Shown here in pieces: positions 45,807-56,756 of a stretch of 64,000 bases of DNA. The DNA comes from Artemia franciscana (lineage: Eukaryota; Arthropoda; Branchiopoda; Anostraca; Artemiidae), in the NCBI RefSeq assembly GCF_032884065.1, contig NC_088867.1, forward strand, positions 29,876,252-29,940,251, written 5' to 3'. The notes beneath the pieces were generated by a model. That model ran no database searches. It saw only the letters and a list, made by a program, of their open reading frames with translations, and was not told the DNA's origin. A program made the translations under genes and the position numbers. Each line of letters begins with the position of its first letter. Positions within the stretch are counted from its first letter, which is position 1.

Positions 45807-47240
45807 TAGCGTATATGTCATTGTTTTTTTTTTTTTTTTGGAGTTATCTTGTTTCGTATAACTTTTTAACATTTATGTGTTACCGTGTTAAGATTATTTT
45901 GTTCTTGTTTTGCATAGTTCATTTTTTTGCAATCCTTTAATGTTTAACCTGGAACAAAAGTTCGACAATATTTGCTTGTGAATTTTATTCTCAGGAATAA
46001 AACTCGTATCTAAGTCTAAAAAAATATTATGATTTCCCCTATTGTTTAGGATAGTCATAAGACTTTTCTGTGACATCCCTATCAATACAAAACTCTTTAG
46101 TAAAAAAAATATTTTTAAAATTACGAAAAACTCCAGCTAATAGAAAGCTTTGAGTGGTTGAAAGGTGATAATTCAAACACAGTATTTCTAAAATTAACCC
46201 TTAATAAAGCTTATGTCATTAAAAAACGAGACAAAATTAATTTTAAATAAATGTTTTCAAATTAAATCTTAAAGCGAAAAGAAATTGATATAAATGAATT
46301 AATTAAATCTAAAATGAACAAAGTTTAAATAAATAATAATCTTGTTAAACTCCGAATACCGTTACAGGTATATTAATAACTTCTGGACGGAATAAGCGAA
46401 CTCAAAAACGAATCCCTACCAAAAATTATTCGCTATAGTTGAAGGTGCTGAATGTGTGTTGTTTCGTTGTTGTTTTCCCATATCTTGATCCACGATCAAA
46501 AGCGTTCAGGGAGCGAATTGAGCTATGCTGCTTTCCCCCTTTTCTAAGAAGCTGGCGAATACATAATCGTGCAGGGGCGTTGTCAGTTGTAATCCAAGGA
46601 TGGAGACAATGCTTCCACCAAAAACTTAAGCTGCACCTCATTTGCCTTCAGGGAAACTTCTGTCACTCATATTCCAAATGAACTTCTACAAAGAAACAGC
46701 TTTGTAGTACAACATGACACAAAACTCTATATTTTGAGATTTATATTTTCGATGGCTTGTTCCGTCTAAGCATTACACTTCTTTCGAACAACTTTATGAG
46801 GTAACCACAATTAAAGCACTTTAGGGGGGACAGAACAATGAAACTAACGAATAAAGTCTGCTCCACAACCTCATTTATCCTTTAACATCTGTCAAAACTA
46901 TATTAACATAGAGAATAATGTTGATATTTGTTGTATTGTGTCTCGAATAAAAGACTATTAGATTTTTATTGAAAAGCTCACCCCAACTACGTTTTGTAAT
47001 AAGCAATAATTTTCAATAAAAGAAGTGATTGACTACTTGAGTCTGTCATATAAAACTTTTATTATGTCTTCTAAGTATGCCTTATTTTATTGAGTTTTAC
47101 AAGTTTTTGTTGTCCATTTAATTATACATAATCACCTCAAAAATTTCAGCATATTAAAAAGACCTTAAATTTAACTCAAAGGAGTTTCAATCCTATCCCC
47201 TATGATATACCAGCAGTTAACGATATTCAAGAAGATTTTT
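45807..47240. other. Non-genic AT-rich stretch
   Basis: T run at 45826-45840, otherwise AT-rich sequence. Reading frames at 46426-46681 on both strands have no recognisable domain and mirror each other. Confidence 0.45.
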
Positions 47241-47241
47241 A

Positions 47242-47389
<148 letters not shown>

Positions 47390-47565
47390 TTGAGAGACTT
47401 TCGCCTTAAAAGTTTTGTTAAATTAGTTACGTCAAAGTTGCAGTAGTTTTTAAGAATTATAATATTTAAATCATTACGAACAAAATATTGATAAGGCTAC
47501 ACCTACCAGACGACTTGGTGTCCAAAAATTTTTAATTTGGGTAGATTCAAAAGTTCCCTTTTTTA

Positions 47566-47856
47566 TTCGGGATCTCTTGTCTGAGAGGACGCGGGTTCGA
47601 ATCCCAGTGTACCCAGTTCTTCAGTTTAGGACGGGGGTCAGTGGCGTTACTCTGTGAGCTTAGCCAGAGTCGACCCAGCTCTAAATGGGTACCTGGAGAA
47701 ATCTGGGGAAGGTGAACAGGGAGGGTGTGCGAAAGCACAGGATGGCTGGCCCCCAGCCACCCATTGCACTTCCTGGCTGAAGGGCCAAGAAACGGAGATC
47801 AGCACCGCCGGTACGGACTGTAAAGTCTAATGCCGTATTCTTTACCTTTACCTTTA
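47566..47856 (+). mobile_element. 5'-truncated tRNA-derived SINE
   Basis: Starts within the tRNA-like head, keeps B box GGTTCGAATCC (about 47593), then matches the body of the copy at 22327-22653 almost base for base (CTAAATGGGTACCTGGAGAA, GAGATCAGCACCGCCGGTA), ending in a CTTTACCTTTACCTTTA tail. Confidence 0.85.
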
Positions 47857-49395
47857 TATCAAAGAAAAAGGGAAAATGAATATTCTGAAATGGTAGCCTA
47901 GCATTTGAGCGGTAAAACTCAGGATTTTCGAATATAAATGGAAAAGCTAGGGAACATTGTCCTGTCGAAGTTTTGTCTTTATTTAGTATTAAAATAACTG
48001 GATTCTAGACTTTTTGTTTTGAGTATGGATGGTTTATTGGCGTACTTTAAAATTCACTAAAAATGTCTGTTCTCCCCGAGTCAAGAGCAGACTTTATACT
48101 GAGCATAACCTCCAACTAAACATATTTGCATTTATCCAGTAGGTATTACCCATTACTGACTAAATTTAGGTAAAAGCCAAAGGGGCTGCGCCCTTGATCA
48201 TATTGTTTACAGTGGGAATATAAGACAGGACGGTAGGTACACTCGTAAAGCCAGATACAGGGTTAGAAGGGTGGGAGGAACACTAAGCAAAGGTGGTGGC
48301 ACTGAAGGTGTGGCCAGAGATACAGTTGTTTGGAGTTGTAATAAATAGTGTATAGGCATTCATGCCTGGAACAACGGAGGTTCAAGTTTAAGGGGTTTAA
48401 TCAGTTTTGACGGGAAAGTGTGACACAGGATTTATGTAAAAATCTAGTAAGAAAATAAAAAAAAAACACACATTTGACTTGCAGTTGAATTAATTATGCT
48501 GTCCTTTATGTTGTGAAGAAAATAAAACAATCAAATTGGAAGCTAAAACGATAAATACTTTATTCCAGTCAAAGAGGCTATACGTTGAAAACTATAGCAG
48601 AAAGCAGCAACCATTCATGGTTGCAGCAATAGCAGCAACTTAGTAAATAGCGCTATCGGAAGAAGTGGGTCTTTTTCATGTGGTGGGTTAGTGTTTCTGA
48701 TCTCAACCTGATAATATGGGACTCAGCATTTAAACTCAGCTGTAGCAAAGCACTTCAGGGGAGATGCAAGAACCTTAGCAGTTGAGAAACATCGTTAATT
48801 CAAGAGATATACCTACAGAAGTCAGTCATATAAGCAGGGTTTTACAGGAGGCCACATGGAGTCATGAATAGGAGGTAAATCAAAATTCAAAAACTCCTTT
48901 CCAACAGTACCAGAGCGATGCAAATTAAAAAAAACAATAATATGAGGAACCATTATGCACCAAGTATTGATGCAATAAGAACAAAAAAGACAATTTTTAA
49001 CATCATTTGAGCAATTCCTATCCAGAGGTGGGGGGGGGTAGTCAGTGTATAATATGCTGAAATGGGGGTGCTAGGAACAAAAAAAGACAAAACCAAAGTG
49101 TTGCTCTCGCAACACAAGTGGATGGTATGTGACGTGTAATGTATGGGTATTAAGGTATGTAACATAAAAAATTACAAAATAATCCTCCTAAACAAAAACA
49201 AGTTCATGCTTGAAACGGTTGAAGAGGGCAAACGGTGACCAGGGAGGGTAGAAGAGGGGTAACTGATCTGAAGAAACTAAATTCCTGCCATGTCCTATGC
49301 CAACTGATCGCAAATGCGGGTCTAGACGTGTGGTGGAAGGGGACAACGTGACAATGGCGGGGGGGGGGGGGTTCTTAATCAATTTGGCTAGTTAG
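47857..49395. other. Non-genic stretch
   Basis: No recognisable coding sequence. Contains G runs at about 49026-49036 and 49359-49371. Confidence 0.45.
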
Positions 49396-49399
49396 AAAA

Positions 49400-49409
49400 C
49401 TCTCTCTCT

Positions 49410-49454
<45 letters not shown>

Positions 49455-49468
49455 TCTCTCTCTCTCCA
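49400..49468. repeat. (CT)n microsatellite
   Basis: About 70 bases of CT repeats with occasional CCCT units. Confidence 0.9.
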
Positions 49469-50109
49469 TTCTTCGGTAATTGTTCGTTGTTTTATTTGAA
49501 AAAAAAATTGTTATTTGACCAGGCCTCAGTCATGTCCAATATTATTATTTTTAATAATAAATTATTATGAAATTGACCAAAATACTTTTTATAAGGCCAT
49601 TACTGAACTTCTTTATATGGATTATCGAGCCTGAAAGAGTAAGAGCAGGGGCAGATTGGCACCACGAAGAAGGCGCTAAGTTCGGACTATAGAGGACACC
49701 ACATAAAGAGGGGGTCTACAACTTATAGAATAGGGGAATCAGGAGGTTGTCCCGCCAAATATACAAATTTACCATCCTATGCTTTTTAGGCTATTTTTAC
49801 ACTAGCAAAGCTTACTCGAATCTCGATATTTTTATAACCGTTCTTAATAAGATGTTGCTGTGAATGAAGTGCTGTGAAAAGCACTCAACTAGGCCTACTT
49901 TAAAGTCCACATGTGTGCAAGTCTATTGTCTAGTAGTACAATATTATGCTTTGTTAAGATTCTTTATTGCTACTGCAACTAACAACTCACTGCATAACTT
50001 GGCCACCAGAGGCCAGCACAACTGCACACGCTTCTCCATCTCCATCTGTTCGAAGGCTTTTTCTTTAAAAATCACAAGAAGCTCCGAATTCCCTTAAACC
50101 TTCCTTACG

Positions 50110-50800
50110 ACAGTAAAAAGTTACAGAGAAAAGGGACATTGAGGCTGAATTGAAAAAGGCAGTTCAACAACTAAACTCATTGAAGCAAGAACTAACCAAT
50201 GACTCCGCACTGCTGGTCAATCCAAAAGTTGTAACTGTAACGTTAGTACCGAGTGTTGTTGATCTGAACCACTTTGGTTCTCCCATTTTAGATCTTAAAC
50301 CCCCTCCCCCTCCTCCCAAAAGATCCTGCTACTGGCAAAATACAACCAAATTTCAACACTTAACTTTACACTTAAATTTCAAGTTATTTTGACCCAAGTG
50401 CATGGGCCCAAGTGCAACAGACCTGAAATGGGACCAGAGGAGCTGATAGCTGCCAAGACCACAAATGTAGGAACGTTTCTAAACTACGATCAAGTTGCTT
50501 TTCGGCAGATTTACGAGAAGACAAATTTTTGAACGACACAAAAAAATCATGAAGTCCTTTTTTTCATCAGAGAACTTCTCGGAAAAATTCACAAAAACAA
50601 GCCTCATTGTAAGAGACATCCGGAATCTTGGCAGCAACTATCGCTCAGCTATAATGATAAAAGGAAATCAATTAGAAGAAGTAGCTCTTACATTATATGA
50701 AAATAAAATCGGCCAGCCGCTTATTAAGGGTGATAACATTGGACTTTTAGTCCACGCTACGTTCCAATATCTCGCTGCGTCTTATGGCGGAATTAAATAA
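50110..50800 (+). pseudogene. Unrecognised coding-like fragments
   Basis: 50120-50392 gives a charged, probably coiled stretch (RDIEAELKKAVQQLNSLKQE) followed by a proline run (LKPPPPPPKRS). 50495-50800 gives SSENFSEKFTKTSLIVRDIR and then EEVALTLYENKIGQPLIKGD, ending just before a family-A element. The residue content looks more protein-like than that of surrounding frames, but I recognise no family. It could be a fragment of a decayed mobile-element polyprotein or of a host pseudogene. Between 49470 and 50110 nothing stands out. Confidence 0.3.
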
Positions 50801-51669
50801 AAAAAAAAACAAGTTTTTTTTAGCTGAAAATAAGGAGCGACATTAAAACTTAAAACAAACAGAAATTACTCCGTCTATGAAAGGGATTGTTCCCTCCTCA
50901 ACACCCCGCCCTTTACGCTAAAGTTCGCTCTATTAATTTATTTTTTTGGCTAAATGGCTTTCTCATAGTTTGGATCGGACGATTTCGAGAAAAAAAAGAG
51001 CGGGAGAGTAGGCCTAGTTACCCTCCAATTTTTTGGTTACTTATAAATGCTACTAGAAATTTCAATTTTACGAACGTTTTTATTAGTAAAAATATACGTA
51101 ACTTAAGAATTAATTTACGTTACGAACTTCTAAATTCGTATGTTTTTATTTCGTATATGAGGGAGTTCGCCCCCTCGTCAATACCTCGCTCTTTACACTA
51201 AAGCTTAAATTGTGTCCCGATTCCTTAAGAATTACCCCTGAATCACAAAGGCCGTAGAAAAAAAAAACAAAAAAACATAAAAGCAAAAAAACAAATAAAC
51301 ACGCATCCGTGATTTTTCTTCCGGCAAAAAATGCGAAATTCCACGGTTTTGTAGACAGGAGCTTGAAACTTCTACAGTATGGTTCTCTGATACGCTGAAT
51401 CTGATGGTGTGGTTTTTTCGTGGATTTTCGCTAAGATTGTGTAACTTTTAGGGGGTGTTTTCCCCTATTTTCTAAAATGAGGCAAATTTTTTTCAGGCTC
51501 GTAACTTTTGATAGGTAAGACTAATCTTGATGAAAGTTATATATTTAAAATCAGCATTAAAATGCGATTTTTTGTTGTAACTATTGGTATCGAAATTCCA
51601 TTTTTTAGAGTTTCGGTTACTATTGAGCTGGGTCGCTCCTTACTACAGTTCGTTACCACGAACTGTTTG
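50792..51669 (-). mobile_element. Internally deleted family-A element
   Basis: Begins ATTAAATAAAAA with A before it and ends CTGTTTG with A after it, which is T|T on the element strand. Only one arm of the terminal hairpin survives (AAGGAGCGACATTAAAACTT). The 5' half is well kept (51300-51669). Confidence 0.8.
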
Positions 51670-52276
51670 ATTTGATGCTTTTTTCATTACGACTAAAAAT
51701 GGCTGCTTGTTTTTAGTCTATGATATGACCATTGTAAAATATGCTGGCCCCACTCGTGAGTCAACTATTTCATGCAACTGGCAATCATTCCAAAAGCGCT
51801 CAAACTTCGGAGGTACTTTTGCCCAGTACTACCTTGAGCATTCAATTATTATTATTTTCCAGTCTTCATGATTATTGTAGACCAGCAGACAAAGCCGTAT
51901 TCAGGGGGATTAAGAAGATTTAATCCACACAAAATATTTGTCCGACAAAATAACAAAAATGAATATAAATAAATTTTTGATGTGTTTTTTAATTTTTTTG
52001 TAATATCCCCGAAAAAAAATCTTTTGTAACCCCCCTCCCCGTATCCTGGATACGGCCCTGCCAGTAGATGATATTTGCTCTTCATAAGGGATCTCTAGCT
52101 GGTCTTTGAATTAGGCTGTAGTATTTGTGGTTTACTTTTGGCTGGAGCCCTGAACTAGAAATCTGAAGAAAGAATAACTTTATTGGGCATTTCATACGAG
52201 CTCCGTCATCCATAGTTTTTACTTGTGGTAAGTTCTGTATTGTCTTTACTTCAATTGGTGTCCCACCGAGCAATAA
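51670..52276. other. Non-genic stretch
   Basis: No supported gene. 52010-52070 resembles common degenerate repeat sequence but I cannot assign it. Confidence 0.4.
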
Positions 52277-53900
52277 GGTGTTTCGGTACCAATAGTTACA
52301 TCAATATAATCGCAGTTTAATGCTGATTTTAAATATTTAAGTTTCATCAAGTTTGGTTCTACCCATTAAAAGTTACGACCCTGGGAAAATTTGCCTTGTT
52401 TTAAAAAATAGGAGGGACACCCCTTAAAGGTCATAGAATCTTAACGAAAATCACACCATCAGATTCAGCGTATCAGAGAAACTTACAGTAGAAGTTTCAA
52501 GCTTCCATCTACAAAAATGTGGAATTTTGTATTTTTTGCCAGAAGACAGCTCACGGATGTGTGTTTATTTGTTAGTTTTTCCCAGGGGTGATCGTATCGA
52601 CCCAGTGGTCTTAGAATGTCGCAAGAGGGCTCATTCTAACGGAAATGAAAAGTTCTAATGCAATTTTTAAGTGACCAAAAAAATTTGAGGGCACCGAGGC
52701 CCCCTCCCACGCTAATGTTTTTCCCAAAGTCACCGGATCAAAATTCTAAGATAGCCAATTTATTCACCATAGTCGAAAAACCTAATAACTAGGTCTTTGG
52801 GGACGACTTACTCCCCCGCAGTCCCCATGGGAGGGGTTGCAAGTTACAAACTTTGACCTGTGTTTACATATAGTAATGGTTACTGAGAAGTGTGCGGAGG
52901 TTTTCAGGGGGATTTTTTTGGTTTGGGAGGGAGAGTTGAGGTGGGGGGTACGTGGGAGGATCTTTCCATGGAAAAACTTCTCATGGGGGAAGAGACTTTC
53001 AATGAAGGGGTGCAGGATTTTCTAGCATTATTTAAAAAAAAATGAAAAAATAAATACGAAAACTTTTTTCTACTGAAAGTGAGAAGCAGCATGAAAACTT
53101 AAAACGAACAGAAATTATTACGCATATGAGGGGTTTACCTCTTCGTAATACCTTACTCTTTACGCTAAAGTATTTTCAGTAATTTCAACTGTTTATTCTA
53201 CGGCCTTTGTCATTCAAGGGTCATTCTTAAGGAATTGGGACATAATCTAAGCTTTAGTGTAAAGAGCGAGGTATTGACGAGGGGTGAACTCCCTCATATA
53301 CGCAATAAAAACATACGAATATAGAAGTTCGTTACGTAAGTTAATTCGTAAATTACGTATATTTTTTACTAATGAAAATGTTCGTAAAAAAATAAAAAGT
53401 TCTAGTTGCCTTTTTAAGTAATCAAAAAATTGGAGGGCAACTAGGGTTCCTCCCTCTCTCCTTTTTTCTCAAAATCTTCCGATTAAAATTATGAGAAAGT
53501 CATTTAGCCAAAAAAAAAAACAATATGCAAATTTCATTTTAATTATTTATTTCTGGAGAGCCAAGATCAAAACATGCATTAATTTAAAAACGTCCAGAAA
53601 CTAAATAAAAAAATACAAGTTTTTTTAAATGAAAATTAGGAGCGACATTAAAACTTAAAACGAACAGAAATTACATCGTATATGAAAGAGGGCTTTCCTC
53701 CTCTACACCCCGCTCTTTACTCTAAAGTTTTTTTTTAGTGTTTTAAGAAGTAGAGATAAGAGAAAGAGTCAAACTTTAGCGTAAAGAGCGAGGCGTTGAG
53801 GAGGAAAAGCCCCTTTCATATACGGAGTAATTTCTGTTCGTTTTAAGCCTTAATGTCGCTCCTTACTTTCATTTAAAAAAAATTGTTTTTTTTATTTAAT
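52277..53900 (+). mobile_element. Family-A element missing its extreme 5' end
   Basis: Runs from TACCAATAGTTACATCAATAT through the purine-rich block, internal inverted motifs and terminal hairpin (53600-53900), ending TTTTATTTAAT then T. CATAATCTAAGCTTTAGTGTAAAGAGCG and its relatives recur in both orientations. Confidence 0.8.
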
Positions 53901-54395
53901 TCTTATGAGGGAAGCAACAAGAAACCGTAAGTGACAAAGAATTGTCAGAAGACGAAAATTTTTCACTGGTTGATTAGTCCGAATCGGACCTGGAGCAGTA
54001 GTTTTTTTATTTCAAACTGCTATTATAAAAGGATATCCACCAGCTTCTACTTTTGTATTTGATCAGAAGTGGATTTCTTTGGCTTTGCATAGTTTTGCGA
54101 ATAAAGATCTGCCACATCCTTAGTTTTGAGTGGGTTGTCATCCCTTGCCGTTTCTCACTATTTCTAGTAATTTTTTTATCGCCTAATGATTTCTCGGGTT
54201 AGTGATTTTAAGTGGTTGCCTTTGCGAAAAAATTTCTGACAGTCGACGGTATATTTTAGGGCGGTAACCCGGAAGAAGAATTTAGCTAATTAGCTCTTTT
54301 TATGGAAAATTTCATTTGAAAACATATATATTGCTTTTCGTTGGATCATTTTATTTATGGAAATAAAGAAAGGAAATAATAAATGAAAAGAGCAA
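53901..54395. other. Non-genic spacer
   Basis: AT-rich, with no gene or repeat that I can identify. Confidence 0.4.
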
Positions 54396-54404
54396 AATCA
54401 AATA

Positions 54405-54655
54405 GAGAATAGAAATTAAAACGAATAGAAATTACTCCATATATGAAAGGGGCTTTTCCTCTTCAACCCCCCGCTCTTTACGCTAAAGTGTCTTACTGTT
54501 TTAAAAATAGGGTTAAGAGAAAGAGTCAAACTTTAGCGTAAAGAGCGAGGCGTTAAAGAGGAAAAGCCCCTTTCATAAACGGAGTAATTTCTGTTCGTTT
54601 TAAGTTTTAATGTTGCTCCTTACTTTCATTTAAAAAAACGTGTTTTTTTTTAATC
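54405..54655. mobile_element. Solo family-A terminal hairpin
   Basis: The arms (about 54415-54488 and 54528-54640) are reverse complements with a few changes: ACGAATAGAAATTACTCC/GGAGTAATTTCTGTTCGT and CGCTCTTTACGCTAAAG/CTTTAGCGTAAAGAGCG. Confidence 0.75.
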
Positions 54656-55047
54656 AAACAACAAAAACCAGCTTGAAATCAATGAAAGAGAAGTTACCAA
54701 TTAGATTGAATAAGTATCCTTTGCCTTGCAACAGATTTCGCCTGTCTACAATTTCGGTTTTCATTAGATGTGCAGACAGGTTGTCTTAAATTAGACTGGG
54801 CGAAAATATTCATAGAGTCTTTTAATATTAAATTGTTATAAATTGGGCTTAAGGAAATATCTCCCGTGTCTCTATTTATAGACAAAGTTCTATTTATATG
54901 TTTTTTTTTTTTTATCTCAATTGCCTCTTTAAAAGATTGCGGTAGGCCATTTACGGTAGATATTAAATTGCCTCTTCAAAAAGAATTAAATGTTCAGGAT
55001 TTTCGTAAATATGATGGGCCAGAGCTGAATCAAAGTTGTTATTTTTT

Positions 55048-55647
55048 TTACAATCTCAGGGACTTATCTATTGAAATTTTGTGTTCATGCAATCGTTCTC
55101 CTAGTTGTTGATGAGTCCTGCCAATGTAAAATTTTCCACATGAACACGGGATTCTGTAGACACCACTACCTAGTATAGGGTCCGTTTTATCCTTTCCCGA
55201 GTTGGAAAAATGTTCAACTTCTTGTTCAGTTTTGAAAGAAACAGAGAGATTATGTTTTTTTTTAATTTTTCTAAGTTTGTCGCTGAGTTTCGAGAGGTAT
55301 GGTAATGTAGTGAAAGTTTTTTTCTCAATGGCCAGTGTAACTGAATCAAGGGGGACGGGCTCCCTATTGTCCTGTTTTACCTTTTTTAATCGTCTATCTA
55401 TTATATTTTCAATGAAATTGATTGGGTAGCCATTGCAGAATAGAATATCTTTAACATAATCTAACTCGGATTTTACATGATTACGTGAACATATTTTTAG
55501 AGCCCTGTCGACTAAAGAAATTACTACCCCTCTTTCTATACAAGGAGGGTGATTTGACGAGAAATGTAGATACCGATCATTATGGGTCGGCTTTCTATAT
55601 ATAGAAAATTCAAGGCTAGGAATATTTTTTATAATTAAAACATCCAA
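55048..55647 (-). CDS. Penelope-like RT thumb/linker and GIY-YIG endonuclease, 199-residue open frame
   Basis: This is the longest intact piece of the element. It starts in the RT C-terminal region (SLEFSIYRKPTHNDRYLHFS, SNHPPCIERGVV), passes a basic linker (KLRKIKKKHNLSVSFKT), and enters the GIY-YIG domain: GVYRIPCSCGKFYIGRT at about 55117-55167, followed by GERLHEHK. Both the Y-x-I and YIGRT halves and the conserved Cys pair (PCSCG) are present. Such nucleases nick target DNA for priming. The frame ends at 55048, so the last part of the domain (Glu-containing) may be lost or in another frame. Confidence 0.85.
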   Translation of the reverse strand: MDVLIIKNIPSLEFSIYRKPTHNDRYLHFSSNHPPCIERGVVISLVDRALKICSRNHVKSELDYVKDILFCNGYPINFIENIIDRRLKKVKQDNREPVPLDSVTLAIEKKTFTTLPYLSKLSDKLRKIKKKHNLSVSFKTEQEVEHFSNSGKDKTDPILGSGVYRIPCSCGKFYIGRTHQQLGERLHEHKISIDKSLRL

Positions 55648-55669
55648 GAAAGGGAGCTCTCCTGAATCT

Positions 55670-56552
55670 TCACAGTTCTATTAGAAATTGAAGATTCGAA
55701 TCAAAAGAACTCAAATGTGCCAAAAAATCTTTTAGAGAGTCCTGACTATGTTCCCAAACAGCAAGAATATCATTAACGAAACGAAACCAGAGAGAGTGAT
55801 TTAATAGGAAACTATTCAATGCAGACTGTTCTATGAAATCCATGTGAAAATTTGCCAAAAAAAGGAAACAAAACAGTACCGACGGGTAGGCCCTTGACCT
55901 GATGGAAATTTTTTTCTCGAAACATAAAATATAAAGAGAACTTGTTGCACAGACGTACAAGCGTCATTATTGTGTTAATTTCCAAGGTTTTATAATCTGA
56001 CAAAGCAGAATTTTCCTCTAATTTTATTTGTAAGGGCTGTTTACATTTATGGACATCGCATGAAGTGTACACGGAAACTGCATCAAAACTAGATAAGATA
56101 GTTTTTGTTGTTATACTATGATTTTTCAGCTTCTCAACAAGATATATGGAATTTTTTATACAAGATTTCTGTGTTGTTAGAAGAGACTTGAAAATTGTAG
56201 CTAAGAATCTTCATACACATGTAGCTGGAGAACTATAACATGCTACAATAGGACGTAACGGAGTATCCTTCTTATGGGTTTTGGATAGACCATAAAATTT
56301 TGGGGCTGAACAACCTTTTGGGTAAAATTTTCTGTACATTTGAGGGGTAATTAGTCTATTGTCTTATAAAATTTCTAGTTCTTTGCTCAACTGCTTGGTG
56401 TATTGATCTGTGGGATCAGTTTTTATTTCTTTATAAGTATTTTTATCCAATAAATGTGTATTTATTTTATTTTGATAATCTGCAGAATCCATAATCACAA
56501 TTGTATTTCCTTTTTCCGCTCTTGTAATTACTGTATTTTTACCTTTTTTCAA
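55670..56552 (-). pseudogene. Penelope-like RT domain, broken
   Basis: The fragments fall in order on the minus strand: 56552-56364 (RT N-terminal block), 56072-55812 (MYTSCDVHKCKQPLQIKLEE, then KGLPVG), and 55960-55670, which holds the catalytic block. That block reads FVND at about 55768-55780 where Penelope-like enzymes usually have a [YF]VDD box, so the first of the paired Asp residues appears to be Asn. The overlap of the last two fragments shows a frameshift near 55850. The enzyme would prime reverse transcription at nicked DNA or telomere ends. Confidence 0.8.
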
Positions 56553-56756
56553 ATTTCGAAGGATTTTAATTTCTTCCTTTGATTGAGTTGTAAGCGACCA
56601 TGACGGCTTATAATCAAGAATACTCTTTACTATTTCTCCTCTTAGTAGGTCTGGATTTTCAACTTCACCATGAGAGCTAAAAATACCGGACTCGTAATGA
56701 TTTCTGATATATTGACGTGTGTCTGAGCCATGGCAAATTTAGGTCCTTTTGATAGA

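Larger units (their letters stand above)
54690..56745 (-). mobile_element. Penelope-like retroelement (RT plus GIY-YIG), decayed
   Basis: On the minus strand 56552-56364 carries an RT N-terminal segment (AEKGNTIVIMDSADYQNKIN), 56072-55670 carries RT palm motifs (KGLPVGTVLFPF; FRFVNDILAVW), and 55647-55048 carries the C-terminal region with a GIY-YIG nuclease. 54885-54694 matches 60359-60480 and is probably the element's 3' part. Frame changes near 55660, 55870 and 56350 break the gene. Confidence 0.85.

Noticed and set aside
46426..46681. Overlapping frames on both strands that could be a small gene
   Set aside because: No domain, no second copy, no supporting signals.
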